NCBI GenBank assembly: GCA_029939635.1
Contig: JAOZSN010000103.1
Location: 1-10,767 of the forward strand
DNA length: 10,767 bases
Source: Deltaproteobacteria bacterium
Lineage (GTDB): Bacteria; Desulfobacterota; Desulfobulbia; Desulfobulbales; SURF-16
Reading direction: 5' to 3'
In this document: piece after piece, positions 1 to 5,407 of the stretch
Layout of the letters: the number at the start of each line of letters is the position of its first letter
Position numbering within the stretch: position 1 is the first letter of the stretch
Notes under the pieces: generated by a model
Database searches by the model: none
The model's input: the letters and a program-made list of their open reading frames with translations, nothing else
Told to the model about the DNA's origin: nothing
Program-made: the position numbers and the translations under genes

Positions 1-36
1 GTATGGTGCTATAGGGCGGGGTGTCTAAAGTGTAAC

Positions 37-720
37 TTATAATGTTGTCTCTGTGAGTATACCCTGATTGAGTATATAGCAGCGATCCATCTGACCTGCG
101 ATCTGATGATTATGGGTCACCATGATAGTGGCAAGACCTCGGGAGTGGTTGAGACTACTGATGAGTTCAAAAATGGACGCACCACTTTCAGGGTCTAGAT
201 TACCCGTTGGCTCATCTGCCAGGAGGAGATCTGGTTCCATTATCAGGGCACGGGCCAGGGCAACTCGTTGCTGTTCACCGCCTGAAAGGAGGGTGACAAG
301 GTGATTGATGCGATGGCCAAGACCAACCTCTTCTAAAAGAGCGATACCTTGCTCATGTGTCTCCTGCGCTGTTTTGCCGTTTATGAGGGCTGGCATGATG
401 GTGTTTTCTAAAGCACTGAATTCTGGGAGCAGGTGGTGAAACTGGAAGACAAAGCCAATGGCTTTATTGCGGAAGGCGGCTAGTTCTTCATCATTCTTGC
501 CACTGATATCTTTGCCAGAAAAAAGTATAGCGCCACTGCTGGGCCTAGCCAAGCCACCAAAGAGGTGAAGTAATGTGGTCTTGCCCGTACCAGAGGTGCC
601 AATAATAGCCACCTTTTCACCTTGGTTGACAGTGAGATTGACATCTGCCAGGATCTCTAGCGGCTGGTTGGATGAGATGTAATTTTTGCTGAGGTTACGG
701 GACTCGAAAAGTGGGGGCAT
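37..720 (-). CDS. lolD: Lipoprotein-releasing system ATP-binding protein LolD
   Basis: This 227-residue protein is an ABC-transporter ATPase that powers release of outer-membrane lipoproteins from the inner membrane to the carrier LolA, on the cytoplasmic face of the LolC/E permease. All ATPase motifs are visible: Walker A GTSGTGKT (41-48), the Q-loop glutamine near 93, the signature LSGGEQQRVALARAL (from 145), Walker B LLLADEPT (165-172) and the H-loop histidine at 203. The length fits the LolD/MacB/FtsE class, and the LolD call rests on the adjacent LolC/E-type permease 49 bases upstream. The start ATG has no clear Shine-Dalgarno sequence, so translation may be coupled to the permease gene. 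The 36 bases between its stop codon and the window edge show no gene. In related bacteria bamA often comes next, but that cannot be seen here. A macrolide or other MacB-type exporter ATPase is the main alternative. Confidence 0.93.
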   Translation of the reverse strand: MPPLFESRNLSKNYISSNQPLEILADVNLTVNQGEKVAIIGTSGTGKTTLLHLFGGLARPSSGAILFSGKDISGKNDEELAAFRNKAIGFVFQFHHLLPEFSALENTIMPALINGKTAQETHEQGIALLEEVGLGHRINHLVTLLSGGEQQRVALARALIMEPDLLLADEPTGNLDPESGASIFELISSLNHSRGLATIMVTHNHQIAGQMDRCYILNQGILTETTL

Positions 721-769
721 GGTGTGCTTCAGAGGGCAGGGGTTAGGGTGGATACTGGCACTGGTCTTA

Positions 770-1996
770 TCAATATCTCAACGACTCAGCTGGTTCCACG
801 CGGGCTGCCTGCCAGGAGGGGTAGAGGGTAGCCAGGAAGGTAATAAGTACAGCAGCCAGACCAATAATGGTGACATCCGTGGCGAGAATCTTGATGGGTA
901 AGGTGGACATGGGATAGACATCAGTGGGAAGTTGGATAAAATTATAACGTTTGAGCAGGGCACATAAGCCTAACCCACCTCCCAAACCGAAGATGGTGCC
1001 GCTGATGCCGATAAGTAAGCCCTCATAGATGAAGATGCGGGTGATCTGCTTGGAGGTGGCACCCATGGCCTTGAGGATGGCAATATCCTTGGTCTTTTCC
1101 ATGACTACCATGATAAGGGTGGAAATAATATTAAAGGCCGCCACCAACACAATGAGAGTGAGGATGATGAACATGGCTGTTTTTTCCAGTTTAAGGGCAG
1201 AGAAGAGGTTAAAATTCATCTCCATCCAGTCCTTGATGAGGTAGCCAGGGCCTAAACGCTGGTTGAGTTCTTTGACCAGGGCTGGGGAATTGTAAATTTC
1301 AGCAATGGCCACCTCAATACCGTGGATACCATGGGGTAACTCAAAGAAGTTTTGGGCTGTGTTCAGGGAGACATAGGCCAGGTTGCCATCATACTCATGC
1401 ATGCCGGTCTCAAAGATACCTGCCACCTGGCAGCTCTTCAGGCGCGGAATAATTCCCATGGGGGTGAGGGCGCCAGACGGGGAAAGCAAGCGTACTTTAT
1501 CCCCTGTCCCAACTCGCAACTTGCGAGCCAGGCCGCTACCGAGGATGATGCCTGGAGGTTCTCCTTGTTGAGGTACTGCAAGCCCTGACAGGCTGCCTTG
1601 GGTGAGCTGTTCCGGCAGGGAGAGAACTGATGCTGCACTCTCTGGATCAATACCCCGCACCACGCAACCGCTACCACCCTTGCCGGTGGTGATCATGGCT
1701 TGGCCATAGATATATGGTGTGGCCCCGGTCACCTCTGGCGTCTGGCGTATTGTGGTCAGTACCTGTTCATAGTCCTGTATTTGGCCGCCAAACTGCTGGA
1801 TGACAATGGCGGAATTAACGCCGAGGATTTTATTGCGAAACTCTTCGCTAAAGCCAGTCATCACGGCAATGACCACAATAAGGGCCATCACGCCCACTGC
1901 CACCCCAGCCACTGAGATAATGGATATAAGGGAGATAAAGCCCTTTTTACGGGTGGCCTGCAGGTAGCGAAGACAGACAAAGGATTCAAAAGACAT
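770..1996 (-). CDS. lolC: Lipoprotein-releasing ABC transporter permease, LolC/LolE family
   Basis: This 408-residue inner-membrane protein is the transmembrane partner of LolD and lifts mature lipoproteins out of the bilayer for LolA. The layout is typical of the FtsX/LolC superfamily: one membrane helix near the N terminus (about 23-47), a large periplasmic domain (about 50-270), then three helices (about 274-298, 321-348 and 373-393) and a short tail ending EPAESLRY, characteristic of these permeases. The cytoplasmic loop after helix 2 (EKTKDIAILKAMGAT, 300-314) is the conserved segment that contacts the ATPase. Only one permease gene is present beside lolD, whereas E. coli has separate lolC and lolE, so this may work as a homodimer (a LolF-like arrangement) unless a second copy lies elsewhere. 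The symbol is therefore approximate. The start ATG has no obvious Shine-Dalgarno sequence. Its promoter may lie upstream of lysS, or in the 104-base repeat-bearing gap before it. Confidence 0.9.
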   Translation of the reverse strand: MSFESFVCLRYLQATRKKGFISLISIISVAGVAVGVMALIVVIAVMTGFSEEFRNKILGVNSAIVIQQFGGQIQDYEQVLTTIRQTPEVTGATPYIYGQAMITTGKGGSGCVVRGIDPESAASVLSLPEQLTQGSLSGLAVPQQGEPPGIILGSGLARKLRVGTGDKVRLLSPSGALTPMGIIPRLKSCQVAGIFETGMHEYDGNLAYVSLNTAQNFFELPHGIHGIEVAIAEIYNSPALVKELNQRLGPGYLIKDWMEMNFNLFSALKLEKTAMFIILTLIVLVAAFNIISTLIMVVMEKTKDIAILKAMGATSKQITRIFIYEGLLIGISGTIFGLGGGLGLCALLKRYNFIQLPTDVYPMSTLPIKILATDVTIIGLAAVLITFLATLYPSWQAARVEPAESLRY

Positions 1997-2003
1997 AGAT
2001 AAA

Positions 2004-2098
2004 GTTATCGGTTGCTAGTTGTCGGTTGTCAGTTATCGCTGTGGAGCATTGTGGCAGGGGAGAGCATCCTTAACTGGAAACTGACAACTTATAACTGT
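2004..2098. repeat. Inverted pair of heptamer tandem arrays between lysS and lolC
   Basis: The left arm is five contiguous 7-base units at 2004-2038: GTTATCG, GTTGCTA, GTTGTCG, GTTGTCA, GTTATCG. The right arm is four units in the opposite orientation at 2071-2098: TAACTGG, AAACTGA, CAACTTA, TAACTGT. The arms flank a spacer of about 32 bases, and their best match is a perfect 9-base inverted repeat (2026-2034 with 2079-2087), so the transcript could fold back. The element fills almost all of the gap and ends 3 bases from the lysS stop codon. There is no clear run of T after the fold on the minus strand, so it is not a standard intrinsic terminator. It could be a small mobile or palindromic intergenic repeat; its function is unknown. 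Confidence 0.65.
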
Positions 2099-2100
2099 TG

Positions 2101-3582
2101 TTACCCTTTTTCCGGTTTCATATGAGGGAATAAAATGACATCACGGATGGAAGGGGCATTGGTGAGGAGCATGGCTAGGCGATCAATGCCGATACCTTCG
2201 CCAGCTGCTGGTGGCATACCATATTCCAAGGCACGGACAAAATCGTAATCTACCTCGGGGAAGATTTCTTCATCCTCACCGCGCTCTGCCACCTGCTTCT
2301 CCAGTCGTTCACATTGGTCAACTGGGTCATTTAACTCACTGAAACCATTAGCCAATTCGCGGCCAGTGACAAACAATTCAAAACGGTCGGTGACGTCTGG
2401 GTTGTCGTCATTGCGCCGTGCCAGGGGTGAGACTTCAGTGGGGTAGGCGGTAATAAAGGTCGGATTGATCAGTTTTTCTTCCACCAGTAGGTCAAAGAGC
2501 TCCATTTTAGCCTTGCCGGGGCCTGATTTTTTTTCAAGCTGCAGACCTTTTTCTGTGGCTAAGGCCATGATCTGTGCTGGGTCTGCCAGAATAGCTGGGT
2601 CAATACCACCCACCTGCTCTAAGGCTTCATCCATGGTGAAACGTTGCCAGGGTGCGGTGAGGTCTACCTGCTGTTCCTCGAAGTTAATTTCCAATGTACC
2701 GTTGACCTTCTGGCAGATGGAGGTAACCATCTCCTCGGTGAGATCCATGAGTTCAGCATAGGTGGCATAGGCCTGGTAGAATTCCAGCATGGTGAATTCA
2801 GGATTATGGCGGGTGGAGAGACCTTCATTTCTAAAATTTCGGTTGATCTCAAAGACGCGCTCAAAGCCACCAACCAAAAGGCGTTTAAGGTAGAGTTCCG
2901 GCGCCACGCGCAGGTAGAGATCCATATCCAGAGCATTATGGTGTGTTTGGAAGGGTTTTGCTGTGGCACCACCAGCAATGGGGTGCATCATAGGAGTCTC
3001 AACCTCCATGAATTGGCGACTGACCAGAAATTCGCGCATGAGGCGGATTATCTCCACCCGTTTGCGAAAAGTCTCCCGTACCTCAGGATTGACGATAAGA
3101 TCCACATAACGCTGACGATAGCGTATTTCCACATCGGTAAGACCGTGGAATTTTTCTGGCAGGGGACGTAAGGATTTGGTGATCAGTTTAAAGGAGCTGA
3201 CATGCAGGGTTGGTTCACCCTTCTGAGTACGAAAAAGGGTGCCGTGAAAGCCGGCTAAATCACCGATGTCCAATTTGTTGAAGACCTTAAAGCTTTCCTC
3301 ACCAACTGCAGATTTTTTAATGTAGACTTGGCCGCGGCCAGATTCGTCTTGGATCTGCAGAAAGGCAGCCTTGCCAAATTTACGCATGGCAATGATACGA
3401 CCGGCAATAACTTTCTCCCCCTCTTGCAGCGGGAGTTCATGGTCATCACGTACGTCCTGTGGCAGAATATCTATAATATGGTGGGCAGGCTTAAAGGTGT
3501 TTGGGTAGAGTTCTACTCCCAGGTCAGCCATCTCACCGGCCTTTTTGCGGCGTTGTTGTAATACTTGGTTTAAATCTTCCAT
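2101..3582 (-). CDS. lysS: Lysyl-tRNA synthetase, class II
   Basis: The 493-residue cytoplasmic enzyme charges tRNA-Lys with lysine using ATP. An N-terminal OB-fold anticodon-binding domain (about 58-135, including GRIIAMRKFGKAAFLQIQDE) is followed by the class II catalytic domain. The class II motifs are present: motif 1 around 171-200, ending in VETPMMHPIAGGATAKPF; motif 2 FERVFEINRNFRNEG (240-254), with the arginine that contacts ATP; and motif 3 GIGIDRLAML (463-472). The HNPEFTMLEFYQAY segment after motif 2 is diagnostic for LysRS as opposed to AspRS or AsnRS. Length and both ends match the bacterial family, so the gene is intact. The chosen ATG fits the family N terminus, although upstream there is only a weak AAGG about 14 bases away. 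It lies between the MetE-like gene and lolC on the same strand. The order lysS, lolC/E, lolD is one I recall from other deltaproteobacteria. Repeat elements lie in both flanking gaps. Confidence 0.97.
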   Translation of the reverse strand: MEDLNQVLQQRRKKAGEMADLGVELYPNTFKPAHHIIDILPQDVRDDHELPLQEGEKVIAGRIIAMRKFGKAAFLQIQDESGRGQVYIKKSAVGEESFKVFNKLDIGDLAGFHGTLFRTQKGEPTLHVSSFKLITKSLRPLPEKFHGLTDVEIRYRQRYVDLIVNPEVRETFRKRVEIIRLMREFLVSRQFMEVETPMMHPIAGGATAKPFQTHHNALDMDLYLRVAPELYLKRLLVGGFERVFEINRNFRNEGLSTRHNPEFTMLEFYQAYATYAELMDLTEEMVTSICQKVNGTLEINFEEQQVDLTAPWQRFTMDEALEQVGGIDPAILADPAQIMALATEKGLQLEKKSGPGKAKMELFDLLVEEKLINPTFITAYPTEVSPLARRNDDNPDVTDRFELFVTGRELANGFSELNDPVDQCERLEKQVAERGEDEEIFPEVDYDFVRALEYGMPPAAGEGIGIDRLAMLLTNAPSIRDVILFPHMKPEKG

Positions 3583-3641
3583 ATGAATATGTGAAACCTT
3601 ATGTTCTTGGACTTTTGTTAATCTTTGGGAAATGGTGAAAG

Positions 3642-3713
3642 AATACAGGAGACAGAATACCTATTTTGGGTTGTTTTTCTGAATTCTGACTCCTGGATAG
3701 TAAATTCTAGAGT
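3642..3713. repeat. Second inverted heptamer-repeat element, between the MetE-like gene and lysS
   Basis: The left arm reads as 7-base units AATACAG, GAGACAG, AATACCT at 3642-3662. The right arm at 3679-3713 reads CTGAATT, CTGACTC, CTGGATA, GTAAATT, CTAGAGT. Reverse-complemented, the first three of these are AATTCAG, GAGTCAG and TATCCAG, clearly the same family as the left arm. The best paired core is 13 bases with one mismatch (3646-3658 with 3683-3695), around a T-rich spacer that includes TTGTTTTTCT. The right arm touches the stop codon of the MetE-like gene. The unit sequence differs from that of the element on the other side of lysS, but the design (7-base units in two opposed arms) is the same. 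It may fold in the transcript and act as a weak terminator or processing site; this is inference. Confidence 0.6.
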
Positions 3714-4780
3714 TATAAATATTTTTCCCGCAGGAGGCTTGAGAGTTCACTGGTCATTTGTAGGACTTTCTGGGCTAATTCTGGAGCCAGTGAACCAGTA
3801 CCGCAGCTTGGCGTAATGAGGCTTTGTTGTAAGATGCGGGGAATGTCCCACTGATCAGTGCAGAGTTGTGCTACCTGCATTTCCCATTTCTCCTGGAGGG
3901 ATTGGGCCGACTCTTTCTCTACATCTTCAGCCTTGGAGGTGGGGACGATACCCCAGGCAATGGTATTGCCTTGTTCTAGAAAGGCAATGATCTCATCTTT
4001 GCAGGTAATGAAACTATCAAAGAAGCCGTAGGCATCAAAATTAATAATGTCATAGTCAAGGCTGAGGAGCAAAGGCCAGTCGGTGTTGGCGCAGACATGA
4101 ACACCGGCCAGTCCTCCTGCCTGCTTGATAGCTGTAATGATCTCTTGCTGGTCAGCGGCAATGTCATCGTTAGCGATGGAGATGAAGGCAGAAGAGCCAA
4201 CCCCTGCCAAGGCTGGTTCATCCATAAAGAGGATAACGGTGGGAAGGATTTTTTTAAGAAACTGCACCTGCCAGGCGGCCTTCATGGCCAGCCCTTTATT
4301 AAGCACCTCACGCAGGGTGGGGTCATAGTACGCTGCCCGCTTGTCTTGGTCGGTCATGCCGGTAAGCAGGGTGAATGGGCCGGTGATCTGGCCTTTCACT
4401 GCGGTAAGTTCGTGGTCTGTTGCCTCTTTGGCTAGGCAGTAAAGCCCTGCCGCACGGTCTTCGCTGACCCCAAAGCGGGAACCTTCCAGGGCGGCAGGAT
4501 CTTCAGAGACTGCAAAAAAATCTTCAAAAAAGGCAACCATCTCTTCTTGAAAGCGTTCTGTGCTGGTGTCAAAGAAAAGCCGGTCACCATCTTTATCCAG
4601 GCCAGGGAAGCCTTCCATAAATTGGACAAGCATGCCTTCTTTTTGCAAACCTGGGAGCTGGGGCCAGAGGGGGATGGCTGGTGTGTGTTCAAATACCCAG
4701 CTTAGGGCCTTAGAATGGTCAGCTAAGGGGATGCTGCCGATGAGGGTGGGCAGGCCGTTAAATTTTATATCGGTACTCAT
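3713..4780 (-). CDS. Core methionine-synthase-like (MetE C-terminal / UROD superfamily) methyltransferase
   Basis: This 355-residue protein resembles the catalytic C-terminal half of cobalamin-independent methionine synthase and the related uroporphyrinogen-decarboxylase fold. Visible marks are KGQITGPFTLLTG (129-141), FMDEPALAGVGSSAF (185-199), the zinc-ligand pair in GVHVCANTDW (His228, Cys230), INFDAYGF (246-253), and TPSCGTGSL (323-331) with Cys326 as the likely third cysteine-type ligand. Full-length MetE is about 750 residues with a duplicated N-terminal barrel that is absent here. This is therefore a naturally short core protein rather than a truncation: both ends look complete. Such core proteins are known or proposed to methylate homocysteine from a corrinoid protein instead of methyl-tetrahydrofolate triglutamate. 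The substrate here is not shown by the sequence. The start fits the N terminus GLPTLIGSIPL that I associate with this family, though no strong ribosome-binding site precedes it. It is the first gene of the minus-strand block and lies 130 bases before lysS. Confidence 0.8.
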   Translation of the reverse strand: MSTDIKFNGLPTLIGSIPLADHSKALSWVFEHTPAIPLWPQLPGLQKEGMLVQFMEGFPGLDKDGDRLFFDTSTERFQEEMVAFFEDFFAVSEDPAALEGSRFGVSEDRAAGLYCLAKEATDHELTAVKGQITGPFTLLTGMTDQDKRAAYYDPTLREVLNKGLAMKAAWQVQFLKKILPTVILFMDEPALAGVGSSAFISIANDDIAADQQEIITAIKQAGGLAGVHVCANTDWPLLLSLDYDIINFDAYGFFDSFITCKDEIIAFLEQGNTIAWGIVPTSKAEDVEKESAQSLQEKWEMQVAQLCTDQWDIPRILQQSLITPSCGTGSLAPELAQKVLQMTSELSSLLREKYL

Positions 4781-4892
4781 GATTTAGTACGAGTTGCCAT
4801 GTAAAACAGGGAACTCAACTCCTGTATGCAGGGAAAAAAGGGAAGTGTCTATTGGCTTAAATTCACTAAAAAGTAGGAAAAATAATATGTCA

Positions 4893-4921
4893 CAGCTAGC
4901 AATAATGACTGCTGATGTCAA
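4893..4921 (-). promoter_or_regulatory. Possible promoter for the MetE-like gene
   Basis: On the minus strand a perfect -35 hexamer TTGACA (4916-4921) is followed after 17 bases by TAGCTG (4893-4898), a weak -10 match. It lies about 110 bases before the start codon of the MetE-like gene, in AT-rich sequence. A better -10-like TATTAT occurs a little further downstream but at the wrong spacing from this -35. Confidence 0.25.
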
Positions 4922-4950
4922 TTAAAATTGCAGGGAAAGGCGACCCCGCC

Positions 4951-4979
4951 TTGACTAGTAAGGTAAAGTTGTTTACTTT
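4951..4979 (+). promoter_or_regulatory. Possible promoter for the structured segment and tRNA-Leu
   Basis: TTGACT (4951-4956) matches a -35 box in five of six positions. It is followed after 17 bases by TACTTT (4974-4979), a poor -10 with three matches. Position and direction suit transcription of the folded segment beginning near 4984 and then tRNA-Leu. The same bases also form an AT-rich hairpin (AAGGTAAA pairing with TTTACTTT around GTTG), so the match could be fortuitous. Confidence 0.3.
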
Positions 4980-4983
4980 TACT

Positions 4984-5175
4984 CTCTTCAGCGGCAAGAG
5001 TTCACCTGCACCTCATCTTCGAAGTCTCCGCTATCTGCCCATTTCGGCCTTCTTGTGATAGTTACGCTATTATTCGAAGTCCTAACTGAACAGGTAGCGA
5101 AACGTAGTGGAGACTCCGGATATAAGGCCCAGGAGAACCCTTGCAGGGTTGAGTTTCTCCTGGTTTTATGGCCTT
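4984..5175 (+). ncRNA. Candidate structured RNA or palindromic repeat upstream of tRNA-Leu
   Basis: Three consecutive folds are visible. First, CTCTT (4984-4988) pairs with AAGAG (4996-5000). Second, a long hairpin is closed by AGTCTCCGCTA (5023-5033) with TAGTGGAGACT (5105-5115), 11 pairs with one G-U. Inside it are GGCCTTC (5046-5052) with GAAGTCC (5076-5082), and an apical stem GATAG (5057-5061) with CTATT (5067-5071). Third, a hairpin pairs AAGGCC, CAGGAGAA and CCC (5124-5140) with GGG (5146-5148), TTCTCCTG (5155-5162) and GGCCTT (5170-5175). I recognise no riboswitch, 6S, SRP, RNase P or T-box consensus. It may be a non-coding RNA, a leader processed away from the tRNA, or a dispersed palindromic element. 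Strand is assumed from the tRNA; the folds would form from either strand. Confidence 0.3.
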
Positions 5176-5193
5176 GGGGAAATAGTATTTCAA

Positions 5194-5277
5194 GCGAGGG
5201 TGGCGGAATTGGTAGACGCACTAGACTTAGGATCTAGCGCCTTTGGTGTGGGGGTTCGACTCCCCCCTCTCGCACCA
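5194..5277 (+). tRNA. tRNA-Leu (anticodon UAG)
   Basis: This is a complete 84-base class II tRNA. The acceptor strand GCGAGGG (5194-5200) pairs with CTCTCGC (5267-5273) with one G-U, followed by discriminator A and an encoded CCA (5275-5277). The D arm carries the GG of the D loop at 5211-5212. The anticodon stem is CTAGA/TCTAG around the loop CTTAGGA, giving anticodon TAG (5228-5230), which reads CUN leucine codons. A long variable arm (CGCC, TTT, GGTG at 5238-5248) is expected for leucine. The T arm is GGGGG/CCCCC with loop TTCGACT (5255-5261). It lies 130 bases before tig. I recall a tRNA-Leu immediately before tig in other deltaproteobacteria, so the placement looks conserved. Confidence 0.97.
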
Positions 5278-5324
5278 TAATAAAATCGTAACTTTAACTA
5301 GTTGCGTGTGTATAGCAGGATGGC

Positions 5325-5363
5325 AAAGAAGATCATCGCCCCCTTCGGTGGATGATCTTCTTT
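5325..5363 (+). terminator. Hairpin between tRNA-Leu and tig
   Basis: A perfect 13-bp stem is formed by AAAGAAGATCATC (5325-5337) and GATGATCTTCTTT (5351-5363) around a 13-base C-rich loop containing a TTCG core. The A-rich 5' side and T-rich 3' side resemble an intrinsic terminator that would end the tRNA transcript, but no free T-run follows (the next bases are CATG). It could instead be a tRNA processing signal or part of the tig leader. It ends 44 bases before the tig start codon. Confidence 0.45.
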
Positions 5364-5407
5364 CATGTGAACGCCTAACCAACTTAAAAAATAAGGAAGA
5401 TTTTCCC

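Larger units (their letters stand above)
4781..5193. other. Divergent intergenic region between the MetE-like gene and tRNA-Leu
   Basis: This 413-base stretch has no convincing protein gene. Its left part (about 4781-4935) is AT-rich and should carry the minus-strand promoter of the MetE-like gene. It includes a very short plus-strand reading frame (4887-4925, 12 codons). A small GC-rich hairpin follows (AAGGCG at 4937-4942 pairing with CGCCTT at 4947-4952), then a possible plus-strand promoter and a heavily structured segment (4984-5175) leading to the tRNA. Confidence 0.7.

Noticed and set aside
2644..3171. 175-codon plus-strand reading frame antisense to lysS
   Set aside because: It is a shadow of the strongly supported lysS coding frame, with no recognisable domain or ribosome-binding site.
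2004..3713. The two heptamer elements as a CRISPR array or as transposon ends around lysS
   Set aside because: The repeats are only 7 bases with no spacers of regular length, and the two elements have different unit sequences, so they are neither a CRISPR array nor matched terminal repeats.
4984..5175. Known riboswitch or housekeeping RNA (cobalamin, SAM, c-di-GMP, TPP, T-box, 6S, SRP, RNase P)
   Set aside because: The diagnostic conserved blocks of each were looked for on both strands and not found; a covariance-model search is needed for a firm answer.
4988..5221. 77-codon minus-strand reading frame over the structured region
   Set aside because: It runs into the tRNA gene, follows the palindromic folds, has no ribosome-binding site and resembles no protein family I can identify.
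5243..5407. In-frame upstream extension of the trigger factor gene, starting inside the tRNA
   Set aside because: It would translate part of tRNA-Leu and the hairpin; the ATG at 5408 has a good Shine-Dalgarno sequence and a normal family N terminus.
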